The position numbers were made by a program, and so were the translations under genes. A stretch of DNA of 64,000 nucleotides from Candidatus Sulfotelmatobacter sp. GTDB lineage: Bacteria > Acidobacteriota > Terriglobia > Terriglobales > Acidobacteriaceae. The notes below the pieces were generated by a model, which made no database searches, had not been told where the DNA came from, and was given only the letters and a program-made list of their open reading frames with translations. How positions within the stretch are numbered: position 1 is the first letter of the stretch; each line of letters opens with the position of its first letter. Positions 27,141-35,326 of this stretch are shown piece by piece. The DNA lies in the NCBI GenBank assembly GCA_036500765.1, contig DASYBM010000016.1, forward strand, positions 706,746-770,745. The letters run 5' to 3'.

Positions 27141-28517
27141 ATGCCGCAACCGGAATCGTACGAACCCGCACCATCCTGGGATCAAGAGAAGAATGCGGAT
27201 CAGAAATCATCTCGCCAGATGGGGAATGTGGTTTCTTCGGAGAATGCGCGCGATGTGTTTGAGGTGGCGCGGGCCCTTGCGGCGCATGGCGGCGGAACGG
27301 GATCGTTCGACCTCGCGTTGGACCTGGTGCTGAACGATTTAGTGGAACAGGCGCGCTTGTTGACCGGTGCCACCGGAGCGGCGATCGCGCTGGCCAGAGA
27401 TGGCGAAATGGTTTGTCGCGCGACTGCGGGGGCGGATGCGCCTGACTTGGGAACAAGAGTCGAGACTACGTCAGGGTTGTCGGGAGCGTGCCTGCAAAAC
27501 GGAAAGATGCAGCAATGCGCCGACACGGAAACAGACCCGCGCGTGGATGCCGAAGCCTGCCGGCAACTGGGTGTCCGATCGATCATGGTATTGCCGCTGG
27601 GAGATGATAAGAATCCGTTTGGAATTCTCGAGGTGTTCTCATCACGACCGTACGCCTTCAGCGATCGGGATATGAGTTCGCTGCAAGTATTGGCGCGGCG
27701 CGTGATGGAGAACAAGCGAGGTGCCGAGGATGCGGAGAGCGAATTGGAAACCCGAATCGCGCTCGAAGAAAAATCGTCGGGGCTCCCCCATGTTCAGAGC
27801 GACGTTCAGAGTGAAGTTCAAGATGTTCAGAAAGACGTTCAGAGAGACGTTCAGAAAGATCGGCAACGTGTCCGCACAGACCTCTGGTCATCGCTGCTGG
27901 GCGTGCTGGTGATCGTGACCGCGATATTGCTGGTGCTGGCGGTGGGGTGGCGGGGAGCGTTCGAACTGCGATTGCGATCCGAAGGCTCGAAGTTAAAGAG
28001 CGCGGGGTCGAGGTTAGGGCCCGAGAGTCAGACAAAGCGGAGCGAAGCAGCCCCATCGACCGGTTCGCCGGAACCACAAAGCTCAGGCGCCGCGATGGGG
28101 CCACAAAATACCGCGCCCGTCCTGGCCGAAGCGTCCGGCGGCGAGCTCGTCGTCACACAAAATGGCAGAGTCATCTATCGTCAGCCGGCCGTGGAGGAAT
28201 CGGCTGCTGCTCAATCGAACCCAACCCCAGATAAGGCGAGCCATGATGACCTTGCGAGTCGACTCATTCATCGCGTGCAGCCAGAGTATCCTCAGGCGGC
28301 GCGAGTTCGAAATATTCAGGGTGTGGTGGTATTGGATGTGCAAGTTGGATCGGATGGAGTGGTGCGCAACATCGCGGTTGTAGAGGGCGATGCGGTGCTG
28401 GCGGATGCGGCGGTGCGGGCGGTGCGGGAGTGGAGGTATCGTCCTTACTCCGTCGACGGCAGACCAGTGGAAAGGCAGGCGCGAATCACGATCCGGTTTA
28501 GGCTGCCGCCGAACTAA
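27141..28517 (+). CDS. GAF domain - transmembrane - TonB C-terminal fusion protein
   Basis: A 458-residue protein from ATG 27141 (frame open further upstream to TTG 27048; start uncertain). Residues about 45-200 form a GAF domain (LVEQARLLTGATGAAIALAR, then VRSIMVLPLGDD and FGILEVFSSRPYAFSDRD). A charged repeat follows (VQSDVQSEVQDVQKDVQ and so on, about 218-242), then one membrane helix (LLGVLVIVTAILLVLAVGW, about 253-272). A periplasmic linker and a TonB C-terminal domain complete it (about 375-455: LIHRVQPEYPQAARV, VVLDVQVGSDGVVRN, VREWRYRPYSVDGRP). The GAF faces the cytoplasm, so a ligand or redox signal could be coupled across the membrane to a TonB_C domain. Function unknown. Confidence 0.8.
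   Translation: MPQPESYEPAPSWDQEKNADQKSSRQMGNVVSSENARDVFEVARALAAHGGGTGSFDLALDLVLNDLVEQARLLTGATGAAIALARDGEMVCRATAGADAPDLGTRVETTSGLSGACLQNGKMQQCADTETDPRVDAEACRQLGVRSIMVLPLGDDKNPFGILEVFSSRPYAFSDRDMSSLQVLARRVMENKRGAEDAESELETRIALEEKSSGLPHVQSDVQSEVQDVQKDVQRDVQKDRQRVRTDLWSSLLGVLVIVTAILLVLAVGWRGAFELRLRSEGSKLKSAGSRLGPESQTKRSEAAPSTGSPEPQSSGAAMGPQNTAPVLAEASGGELVVTQNGRVIYRQPAVEESAAAQSNPTPDKASHDDLASRLIHRVQPEYPQAARVRNIQGVVVLDVQVGSDGVVRNIAVVEGDAVLADAAVRAVREWRYRPYSVDGRPVERQARITIRFRLPPN
27792..27860 (+). repeat. 12-bp coding tandem repeat in the GAF-TonB gene
   Basis: Units GTTCAGAGCGAC, GTTCAGAGTGAA, GTTCAAGAT, GTTCAGAAAGAC, GTTCAGAGAGAC, GTTCAGAAAGAT: five 12-base units and one 9-base unit. They encode VQ(S/K/R)(D/E) repeats just before the membrane helix. 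Confidence 0.85.
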
Positions 28518-28590
28518 CGAATAGACTCGGAATCGCGAAGGGCACGAAGTATCGCGAAGGCTATCTTTTCTGAGATTTTGTCGAGAGATA

Positions 28591-28619
28591 CGGGCAATTG
28601 ACGGATATTGCCCGGTTTT
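28591..28619 (+). terminator. Rho-independent terminator after the GAF-TonB gene
   Basis: Perfect 8-bp stem CGGGCAAT/ATTGCCCG (28591-28598 and 28607-28614), loop of eight bases, followed by GTTTT. It lies 73 bases past the stop codon at 28517. Confidence 0.65.
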
Positions 28620-28859
28620 GCCGCGTTTTTTGGGCGATTCCAAGTCTATGAAAAGCGACCAGGTATGGGGCGTTGGGGTCTTTCTTCTCTAGTGAAAACA
28701 AGTCTTTTAGCTCCACGGAAGTCTTTCTTCACCAGCACTTTCTTCCCATTGCAGGATCTTGCAGGAGTCGCTAGATTAGTCCCACTTGCTGTTGGCTTTA
28801 CGCCTTGAGTCTAAGGCAATTTCACTGGTAGTACTGACCCCCCCCTTTTCATGAAAGCG

Positions 28860-28881
28860 CAAGCGATCAGGTTCTCGCTTG
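28860..28881 (+). promoter_or_regulatory. Hairpin in the leader of the antiterminator gene
   Basis: Perfect 7-bp stem CAAGCGA/TCGCTTG with an 8-base loop (TCAGGTTC), 77 bases before the ATG of the NusG-like gene. Loop-exposed DNA hairpins are used by RfaH-type factors at ops sites, so this could be a recruitment or pausing element; the link is inferred from position only. Confidence 0.3.
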
Positions 28882-28958
28882 TCCAGGATTAAATCAACCA
28901 AAAGTCGCGTCCGTGGGAAATCTGTCGGAACCACGAATGTGACTGAGAGGGCGGAGCC

Positions 28959-29516
28959 ATGAACGGAGAGCTACAAGCGGAGGAAATGGAACAGTCAATG
29001 GAAAGCGTTGCGACTGCCGATCCGACACGCTGGTACGCCGTTCGCACCCGCTCGCGGCACGAAAAACTGGTGGCCCGGCAATTGGAAACTCAGGGCATCC
29101 AGTCCTTCCTTCCCGTCGTCACCAAAATCAGCAACTGGAGCGATCGCAAGAAAGAAGTGGAAATGCCGCTGTTCTCGGGCTATGCGTTCGTGCGCGTGGA
29201 CCATGCCTCGGACGATCGCGTGCGCGTTCTTAAGACCCAGGGCGTGGTTAGCTTCGTGGGCGTGCAGGGCGTGGGAATTCCGATCCCCGATCGGGAGATC
29301 GAGAACATCAATACTCTTCTGGCCAGCAAATTGACTTATCAGGAGCGGCCGTATCTGCATGTCGGCCAGCGGGTGCGGGTGACCGGCGGGGCGCTGGACG
29401 GGATGGAAGGCATTCTGGCCGCCGAAAACAGCGACCGCAGCCTGGTGATTTCTGTGGGATTGATTCAGCGATCGTTAAGTGTCCGAGTGGCCGGCTATCA
29501 CGTGGAACCGATTTAG
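28959..29516 (+). CDS. NusG-like transcription antiterminator (UpxY/RfaH type)
   Basis: A 185-residue NusG paralogue. The N-terminal NGN domain (about 24-115) begins with the signature RWYAVRTRSRHEKLVARQLE and contains PLFSGYAFVRVD. The C-terminal KOW domain (about 128-168) has VGQRVRVTGGALDGMEGIL. A 20-residue acidic extension precedes the NGN domain. Specialised NusG proteins of this type stand at the head of capsule and exopolysaccharide operons and let RNA polymerase read through long loci. That fits here: it is the first gene of about 28 kb of same-strand genes. ATG 28959 with GCGGAG just upstream. Confidence 0.9.
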   Translation: MNGELQAEEMEQSMESVATADPTRWYAVRTRSRHEKLVARQLETQGIQSFLPVVTKISNWSDRKKEVEMPLFSGYAFVRVDHASDDRVRVLKTQGVVSFVGVQGVGIPIPDREIENINTLLASKLTYQERPYLHVGQRVRVTGGALDGMEGILAAENSDRSLVISVGLIQRSLSVRVAGYHVEPI

Positions 29517-29583
29517 TCTCCTTCTCCCCTTACTTGGAAATACAAAGTTCAAAAAGATCAAACGCTGTGGTGAGGTGCACTTT

Positions 29584-29895
29584 ATGAATGAAACACAGGT
29601 GAAAGGCAGTAAGATTGAATCCCAGCCGATGGCGGGGAAGCTGTCTCGGAATGAGAGCGGGGCGGAACAGGGCCAGAATCCGCCCTCGCTGCGCAGCCTT
29701 CGCGTCGAAGCTGAAATTTATGCCATCAGCCGGACGCTGGAGTACACCGGCTGGAACCGGCGGCGGGCAGCGCAGTTGCTGTCCATCAGCTACCGCGGAA
29801 TTCTGTACAAGATTCGCCAGCACAACCTGACGCCGCGTCCACGGGGGCAAGAACCGCCGGTGAGCGAGATTCTTAAAGCAGAGTCTCAGGGTTAG
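29584..29895 (+). CDS. Fis-type helix-turn-helix protein
   Basis: A 103-residue protein whose second half (about 50-92) is a Fis-family DNA-binding domain: EIYAISRTLEYTGWNRRRA, then AQLLSISYRGILYKIRQHNL. This is the C-terminal module of sigma-54 activators, but the AAA+ and receiver domains are absent, so it can bind DNA but not activate sigma-54 on its own. ATG 29584 preferred; a longer frame (29479) overlaps the antiterminator gene and lacks a ribosome-binding site. Its place between the antiterminator and the Wza gene points to local control of the locus. Confidence 0.82.
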   Translation: MNETQVKGSKIESQPMAGKLSRNESGAEQGQNPPSLRSLRVEAEIYAISRTLEYTGWNRRRAAQLLSISYRGILYKIRQHNLTPRPRGQEPPVSEILKAESQG

Positions 29896-29968
29896 CGCTT
29901 AGGGCGGGACGAAGAGAATAATCCCCGGGCGTTATCGGGTGCAGTGTCATTATGTCGGAGGACTTGCA

Positions 29969-30769
29969 ATGATAATGAAAACGAGTTTCGTGTCGGCAAT
30001 ACGATTGTGCGCAGTAGTACTGGCCGTTACTGCCGTTTGCGCGGCACAGGGGGAAAAGGCTGCGACGCCAGCCGCGTCGCTGGTGTCAGCGGGCGCTACC
30101 GCAGCGCCGGCGGCCAGCAGTTCGACCTCGACTCCGACGAGCACCGTGGCAACTGCGGCTAACACATCTTCGGCTAGCACCGCCGCTAACTTTCCGCAGC
30201 GCAGTCCGCGCTACCACATCGAGCCTGGCGATACCTTCGATCTCACGTTCGAGCTGAGCCCCGAATTCAATCAGGTTGCAGTGGCGGTGCAGCCCGATGG
30301 TTTCGTGACCCTGCGGGGCGTCGGCGACCTGAAGGTTGCGGATCAGACGGTGCCGGAGCTGACCCAGACTCTGCGCATGGCGTACTCGAAGATTCTGAAC
30401 GATCCTTTGATTTCGGTAGTCCTGAAGGACTTTGAGAAGCCGTACTTCGTGGCTGGCGGACAAGTAGCCAAGCCCGGCAAGTACGACATGCATGGGCACG
30501 TCACGGTGACCCAGGCGATCGAGATTGCGGGCGGTTTTCAATCGAGCGCCAAGCACTCGCAGGTTATGTTGTTTCGCCGCCTGGACGACCAGTGGACTGA
30601 GGCCAAGCTGATCGACGTGAAAAAGATGGAGAAGAAGGGAAACCTGACGGAGGATCCATTTCTTCATCCCGGCGATATGCTGATTGTTCCCAAGAATACG
30701 ATGTCGAAGATCGATCGCTATATTCCGAACCTGAGCATGGGTACGTATCTTCCACTGACAATCCCATAG
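29969..30769 (+). CDS. Polysaccharide export protein (Wza-like)
   Basis: A 266-residue periplasmic/outer-membrane polysaccharide export protein. Start ATG 29969 has GGAGG eight bases upstream. The signal peptide is followed by an Ala/Ser/Thr-rich linker to about residue 75. Then comes the polysaccharide-export domain (SPRYHIEPGDTFDLTFELSPE, then VQPDGFVTLRGVG) and an SLBB-like domain (YFVAGGQVAKPGKYDMHG, then TVTQAIEIAGGF). The region before the cleavage site has a Cys (AVTAVCAAQ) but not a good lipobox. Shorter than Escherichia coli Wza (379 residues), with only one SLBB unit. It would form the outer-membrane exit together with the Wzc-like protein encoded next. Confidence 0.88.
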   Translation: MIMKTSFVSAIRLCAVVLAVTAVCAAQGEKAATPAASLVSAGATAAPAASSSTSTPTSTVATAANTSSASTAANFPQRSPRYHIEPGDTFDLTFELSPEFNQVAVAVQPDGFVTLRGVGDLKVADQTVPELTQTLRMAYSKILNDPLISVVLKDFEKPYFVAGGQVAKPGKYDMHGHVTVTQAIEIAGGFQSSAKHSQVMLFRRLDDQWTEAKLIDVKKMEKKGNLTEDPFLHPGDMLIVPKNTMSKIDRYIPNLSMGTYLPLTIP

Positions 30770-30851
30770 AAGGCCCCCGAACTGGCTCGTGTGGTATGTC
30801 CGGGAACTAGGTTCAAGTATGCCCGGAACTATGAAAGAACACGGAGAGATT

Positions 30852-32435
30852 ATGACTGAAGCAATCAGCAGCCACGGGCACCGGCCCTATTCGTTTACCG
30901 CGCGCGACGTGGTCGCGATCGGATTTCGCCACCAGCGGGTTCTGGTGTTGTGTTTCGTGGGAGTAGTGCTGGGTGTGGGCCTGTCCGCGATATTCCTGCC
31001 CACCAAGTACCGCGCCGAAACCAAGATTCTGGTGAAGCGCGACCGCGTTGACCCCGTGGTTTCGCCCGAACAGAACGCGCCCATGGTATTTCACGACACC
31101 GTGGCCGAGGAAGAGATTAACTCGGAAGTGGAGTTACTCGAGAGCCAGGACGTCCTGCAAAAAGTAGTGACGACGTGCGGCCTGGATAAGAAAAAATTGC
31201 TATCGGGCCTGCTGCATCCCTGGCAGACGCCGCAGAATCGCCTCGACAAAGCGGTGCTGGATTTGCGCGCGGATTTGCAGGTCGAAGTGCTGAAGAAGAC
31301 CAACGTCATCTTTGTCGCCTACGAATCGCATGATCCCAAACAGGCGCAGAAAGTTCTGGCCACCCTTGACGAGGCCTATCTGCAAAAGCATCTGGATGTG
31401 CATCATCCTTCGGGACAATTCGAGTTCTTCGACCAGCAGGCGGAGCAGTACAAGAAAGACATGCTGAGTGCGGAAGCCCAGTTGAAAGGATTCTCCGGGC
31501 AGCAAGCCGGCGTCGCGCCCACTACGATGCGGGACATGACTCTGCAAAAGCTGGCTGATTTCAACGGATCGTTGCAGACCACGCGGGCATCAATTGCCGA
31601 AACCCAGAAGCGCATTACGGATCTGGAGAATCAGGCGCGGTCCACTCCGGCGCGCCTGACCACCCAAACCAAGGCGGGGGACAACGCGCAGGTGCTCGAA
31701 AATCTCAAGGCAACGTTGCTGACGCTCGAAAACAGCCGCACGTCGTTGTTAACTAAGTATCAACCCACGTATCCGCTGGTGCAGGAAGTGGATAAACAGA
31801 TCGCGGACACGACGGCGGCGCTGGCGAAAGAGGAAACTTCTCCGGTGAAAGAAGAAACGACCGGGCAGAATCCCACCTACGCATGGGTCGATTCGGAGCT
31901 GGCAAAGGCGAAGGCGGATTTAAGCGGCTTCCAGGCGCGCGAGACCTCGCTGGTTGCGATCGTCAATGAATACAACACGCAGGCGCGGCAGATGGATCAG
32001 CAGGGAATTCTGCAAGGCGACCTAGTGCGCACCGAGAAGGCGAACGAAGCCAATTATCTTTTGTACACCAAGAAAAAAGAAGAAGCCCGGATCGAGGACG
32101 CTCTCGACCGGACCCGTCTGCTGAATGTGTCAGTGGCACAGGCGCCTTTGTTGCCCAGTTTGCCGACGCGCTCTCCGTGGATATTCGCTCTGGTGGCTTG
32201 CTTGTTGGCGGCGGCGGTGAGTTTGGGAGTGGTATTCGCGATCGATTATGCGGATCAGTCCTTCCGCACGCCTTCGGAAGTGATGTCGGAGCTGAGGATT
32301 CCGGTGCTGGCGGCGGTTCCACTGCATCGGACCAACGAGTTGCCGAGCGGCAATGGAAACGGAAATGGGCGGGCGGACAACGAGAGGTTTGACCAGACCG
32401 GAACCAGCGGACAAGTCATTCAGGGACGAGGGTAA
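30852..32435 (+). CDS. Wzz/GumC-type chain-length and export protein
   Basis: A 527-residue inner-membrane polysaccharide co-polymerase. First membrane helix about residues 28-50 (VLVLCFVGVVLGVGLSAIFL), then the Wzz domain (PTKYRAETKILVKRDR). A long periplasmic coiled coil runs about 190-420, and the second helix lies near 446-470 (WIFALVACLLAAAVSLGVVF), followed by PTR-type SFRTPSEVMSELRIPVLAAVP. No kinase domain is fused; the P-loop partner is encoded two genes downstream. ATG 30852 has GGAGAG a few bases upstream; ATGs at 30831 and 30819 are alternatives. Confidence 0.88.
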   Translation: MTEAISSHGHRPYSFTARDVVAIGFRHQRVLVLCFVGVVLGVGLSAIFLPTKYRAETKILVKRDRVDPVVSPEQNAPMVFHDTVAEEEINSEVELLESQDVLQKVVTTCGLDKKKLLSGLLHPWQTPQNRLDKAVLDLRADLQVEVLKKTNVIFVAYESHDPKQAQKVLATLDEAYLQKHLDVHHPSGQFEFFDQQAEQYKKDMLSAEAQLKGFSGQQAGVAPTTMRDMTLQKLADFNGSLQTTRASIAETQKRITDLENQARSTPARLTTQTKAGDNAQVLENLKATLLTLENSRTSLLTKYQPTYPLVQEVDKQIADTTAALAKEETSPVKEETTGQNPTYAWVDSELAKAKADLSGFQARETSLVAIVNEYNTQARQMDQQGILQGDLVRTEKANEANYLLYTKKKEEARIEDALDRTRLLNVSVAQAPLLPSLPTRSPWIFALVACLLAAAVSLGVVFAIDYADQSFRTPSEVMSELRIPVLAAVPLHRTNELPSGNGNGNGRADNERFDQTGTSGQVIQGRG

Positions 32436-32440
32436 GACCG

Positions 32441-33514
32441 ATGTTTCTAGAATTTTTCGGCCTTCGAGAGCAGCCTTTCGGTGTCACGCCGGACCCGCGA
32501 TATCTCTATCTCGGACCGGGACACCGGGAAGCCCTGGCATCTCTCTATTACGGGATCGAGGCGAACCGCGGCTTTTTGTCGTTGATCGCGCGGCCGGGAA
32601 TGGGGAAGACCACGCTGCTCTTCCATCTGCTGGCCAAGTTCGACCGCACGGCCCGGACGGCGTTTTTGTTTCAAACCCAGTGCAGCTCGCGGGAGTTCAT
32701 GCGCTTCCTGCTGGCCGAGATTGGCATCGAGAGCGAGTCGCAGGATTTCGTAAAAATGCACGAGCAGTTTAACCGCTGCCTGGTGCAGGAAGCGCGAGCC
32801 GGCAAGCGCTTTATCGTGGTGATCGACGAAGCGCAGAATCTGGATGCAACCGTATTGGAAACGGTCCGGCTGCTCTCCGATTTCGAGACCCCGCAGGCCA
32901 AGTTGCTGCAGATTATTCTGGTGGGGCAGCCGGGGCTGGCGGACAAGCTGGCGAGTCCGGCGCTGGTGCAGTTGCGGCAGAGAATTACTTCGGTGAGCGG
33001 ACTGGCTCCGCTGACCCGCGAAGAAACGGTTCACTTCATGGATCATCGCCTGCAAGTGGCCGGACTGAAGGGAGCGAAGCTGTTTTCGCCGGAGGCGCAG
33101 GAGTTGATCGCGCAAGTAAGCGAGGGCATTCCGCGGCAGATCAATAATTATTGTTTCCACACGCTTTCGCTGGCCTGCGCGATGCGAAAAAGGATGGTCG
33201 ACGCGGCCATGGTGCGGGAAGTGGTGCACGACCTGGATATTCACCGCTTCGTGTCGGATGTTGGGTTGCCGCCGCACCGGCACTCGAATGGAAACGGAGC
33301 GAACGGGGCGAATGGCTCCAATGGCGATCCGTTTCATCCGGTGGAGGAAATTCCCGGCGTGGCGCGGGAATATTCCAATGCGATCGCGGCGGCGGGTGCG
33401 GGGGCGAAGGATTACTTGAGCCCGGCGGAAGCTATCGAGCATATGCGGGATGTAGCGCGGTTGTTGCATAACTGGCGCAATGGATCGGGCCGTCCCGACC
33501 GGCAGTCAGCCTAG
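32441..33514 (+). CDS. ExeA/GspA-like AAA ATPase
   Basis: A 357-residue cytoplasmic P-loop ATPase of the ExeA family. The start MFLEFFGLREQPFGVTPDP is the family's hallmark. Walker A is GMGKTT (K56), Walker B IVVIDEAQ (D129, E130), and sensor-type LQIILVGQPGL follows. The C-terminal about 75 residues are a Gly/Asn-rich linker and a short helical tail. Such ATPases accompany Wzc/Wza genes in exopolysaccharide loci, including exosortase-linked ones, although no exosortase is encoded here. The start lies six bases after the Wzc-like stop codon, so tight co-expression is expected. Confidence 0.87.
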   Translation: MFLEFFGLREQPFGVTPDPRYLYLGPGHREALASLYYGIEANRGFLSLIARPGMGKTTLLFHLLAKFDRTARTAFLFQTQCSSREFMRFLLAEIGIESESQDFVKMHEQFNRCLVQEARAGKRFIVVIDEAQNLDATVLETVRLLSDFETPQAKLLQIILVGQPGLADKLASPALVQLRQRITSVSGLAPLTREETVHFMDHRLQVAGLKGAKLFSPEAQELIAQVSEGIPRQINNYCFHTLSLACAMRKRMVDAAMVREVVHDLDIHRFVSDVGLPPHRHSNGNGANGANGSNGDPFHPVEEIPGVAREYSNAIAAAGAGAKDYLSPAEAIEHMRDVARLLHNWRNGSGRPDRQSA

Positions 33515-33580
33515 CCGCCACGTAGCGGCGTCGGTAGAAACAGCACGGGAACCAGAAGACTAGAGGCACTACGGGACCTT

Positions 33581-34360
33581 ATGAGCAGAAACTTTGAACT
33601 GATGCAAAACCTGGGCAAGGAACAGGAAATGTTCCAGGCCCCCATAGCGCAAGCCACGGAAACGGCCACGGTGGAAGAGCCGGTGGTCAATGCAGCGCAG
33701 CCGGTCGAGCTGCAACCCCTCCAATTGAAAATGGAAGATAAGCAGAAGGAAGAAATTTTCAAGCTGGTGCAGCGCGTATTTTTGATGCCAGGGGAGAAGT
33801 CGCGCGTGGTCGTGGTTTCGGGGATGGAATCGGGCAATGGATGCAGCTGGATTTGCGCCCGCATGGCGGAAGTGCTGGCCGCGCAAACCTCCGGATCGGT
33901 GTGCGTGGTGGACGCGAACCTGCGTTCGCCGGGGCTGCATCGCGAATTCGGCGTGCCCAATCATTACGGACTCACCGACGCGTTGCAGGTGAATGAGCCG
34001 GTGCGCCGATTTGTGACCTCGCTTTCGCGTCCGAACCTGTGGCTGCTCAGCTGCGGCGCGGAAATCGACGGCATGCAGAATATGCTGGGCTCGGACCGCA
34101 TGCGGTCGCTGTTGCCGGAATTACAGCGCGAGTTCGACTATGTATTGATCGATGCACCCTCGATGGGATCGGGCGACGATGGCCTGATGCTCGGGCGCAG
34201 CGCGGAAGGGATCGTGCTGGTGCTGCGAGCGAATTTGTCGCGACGCGAGACGGCGCGTAAAGCGGTGCGCAATCTGGAACATGCGAATGTTCGGGTGCTG
34301 GGGGCGGTGCTGAATCATCGTACGTTTCCGGTGCCGGAGGCGATTTACCGGAAACTGTAG
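33581..34360 (+). CDS. CpsD/BY-kinase-like ATPase with degenerate Walker A
   Basis: A 259-residue protein homologous to the cytoplasmic tyrosine-kinase half of Wzc/CpsD. The phosphate-binding loop reads SGMESGNGCSW (80-90): the invariant Lys of GxGKS is Cys88. Walker A-prime is VVDANLRSP (D111, with Asn113 in place of the second Asp). Walker B is VLIDAPS (D191). The usual tyrosine-rich C-terminal tail is missing; only one Tyr is near the end. Nucleotide hydrolysis and autophosphorylation are therefore doubtful, and it may act as a structural partner of the Wzc-like protein. ATG 33581. About 55 N-terminal residues are an extra linker. Confidence 0.82.
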   Translation: MSRNFELMQNLGKEQEMFQAPIAQATETATVEEPVVNAAQPVELQPLQLKMEDKQKEEIFKLVQRVFLMPGEKSRVVVVSGMESGNGCSWICARMAEVLAAQTSGSVCVVDANLRSPGLHREFGVPNHYGLTDALQVNEPVRRFVTSLSRPNLWLLSCGAEIDGMQNMLGSDRMRSLLPELQREFDYVLIDAPSMGSGDDGLMLGRSAEGIVLVLRANLSRRETARKAVRNLEHANVRVLGAVLNHRTFPVPEAIYRKL

Positions 34361-34407
34361 AGTGCCAGGGGTGCCGTGCGGCTGGCGCGCGGCAGCGGTT
34401 GCGACCG

Positions 34408-34449
34408 AGATCCCTCTCTTCGCCTGAAGAGCGGCTCCGCTTGATTGGA
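34408..34449. repeat. Extragenic repeat family A, diverged copy
   Basis: AGATCCCTCTCTTCGCCTGA followed by AGAGCGGCTCCGC matches the first two-thirds of the 47-bp element at 35180 and 36508, with several changes. It lies between the CpsD-like and acyltransferase genes. Confidence 0.6.
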
Positions 34450-34516
34450 TAAACGACGTTGGATGACAATGCAAAAAAGTTAGTCGAAACAGTTCGCACG
34501 AAACATTAAGAGACTT

Positions 34517-35143
34517 ATGTTCGAGAATTTGAGAGAAGACATTAACCGGGCGATGCGGGAGACGCGCAACGACCCGAACTGGAAGCCGAGTCTGGGCAAG
34601 CGCCTGGAAGTCATGGTCCGGCATTCGACCTGGCCGGTGATCGCTTACCGCTATTCGCGCTGGGCGCGTGGCGTGCGCATCCCCGTGATTGGGCTGCTGC
34701 TGCGGATTTCAGGGCTTTTCTTCCGCAAGTGGGTGGAAGTTTTCACCAGCGTGCATATCGACGTGCGGGCCGATATTGGGCCGGGATTGGTGATCCACTC
34801 GGTGTACGCGATCAACCTGGGGGCGACGAAAATCGGCAAGAATTTCACGATCGCCACGGGATGCCTGATTTCGCATGCCTGCCGCGGAATTGGCGACGAT
34901 GTTTATTTCGGCCCTGGCGCGAAGCTGGTCGGAGACGCGAAGATCGGCAGCAACGTGACCATCGCGGCCAACAGCCTGGTGCTGACCGATGTGCGCAGCA
35001 ACATGATGGTGATGGGAGTTCCGGCGCGCATCAAGTTGCCGGGCGGGCGTCCGCAACGGTTTGTGAAGGCGCCGGCGCCGGCGCCGGCTGCGCCTGCCAG
35101 TGCGGCCGTGCCGGAGCGGTCGGCGGCTGGGATTTCGGCGTAA
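34517..35143 (+). CDS. Hexapeptide-repeat acyltransferase (serine acetyltransferase-like)
   Basis: A 208-residue left-handed beta-helix acyltransferase. An N-terminal helical part has a hydrophobic stretch (IPVIGLLLRISGLFF, about 54-68) that may bind the membrane. The hexapeptide region (about 80-170) runs from IDVRADIGPGLVIHSVYAIN through IGDDVYFGPGAKLVGDAKIG, ending in the family-typical MVMGVPARIK. It is annotated serine acetyltransferase-like by similarity, but the CysE catalytic region is only partly kept. In an exopolysaccharide locus it more likely O-acylates a sugar. The C-terminal tail is Ala/Pro-rich. Given the neighbouring carrier-protein genes, use of a carrier-bound acyl donor is a possibility, not shown. 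Confidence 0.75.
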   Translation: MFENLREDINRAMRETRNDPNWKPSLGKRLEVMVRHSTWPVIAYRYSRWARGVRIPVIGLLLRISGLFFRKWVEVFTSVHIDVRADIGPGLVIHSVYAINLGATKIGKNFTIATGCLISHACRGIGDDVYFGPGAKLVGDAKIGSNVTIAANSLVLTDVRSNMMVMGVPARIKLPGGRPQRFVKAPAPAPAAPASAAVPERSAAGISA

Positions 35144-35179
35144 GACGGTCGGGTTCGCGCGCCGGGCCGATTAAGACTG

Positions 35180-35226
35180 AGATCCTTCCCTTCGCCTGAG
35201 GAACGGCTCCGGTCAGGATGACATCG
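35180..35226. repeat. Extragenic repeat family A, copy 2
   Basis: A 47-bp element: AGATCCTTCCCTTCGCCTGA, then GGAACGGCTCCGGTCAGG, then ATGACATCG. Nearly identical to 36508-36554. It lies between the acyltransferase gene and the prolyl-carrier dehydrogenase gene. Confidence 0.8.
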
Positions 35227-35326
35227 CGTTCTTGATGAAATCGCAATCATTGATGACATTGCAGTACTAAGCTCGTATCCGGCAGTCCGGGGTACTGGGG
35301 CCAGAACGAAAAGGAGAACGACAACC

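Larger units (their letters stand above)
28518..28958. other. Long leader region of the exopolysaccharide locus
   Basis: 441 bases, lower in G/C than the flanking genes, between the GAF-TonB gene and the antiterminator gene. It holds a terminator (28591-28619), a GAAGGGCACGAAG repeat word at about 28543, a C-run followed by TTTT at 28839-28850, and a hairpin at 28860-28881. A 66-codon open frame at 28608-28808 overlaps the terminator and is probably not a gene. The length and the antiterminator downstream suggest a regulated leader. Confidence 0.5.

Noticed and set aside
28608..28808. 66-codon open frame upstream of the antiterminator gene
   Set aside because: It begins inside the terminator hairpin and lacks coding character.
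32441..33514. Exosortase-type exopolysaccharide system
   Set aside because: The ExeA-like ATPase and Wzc/Wza genes resemble such loci, but no exosortase or PEP-CTERM protein was found in the window.
34517..35143. Cysteine-biosynthesis serine acetyltransferase
   Set aside because: The hexapeptide fold fits, but the context is polysaccharide synthesis and the CysE catalytic segment is poorly kept; called only an acyltransferase.
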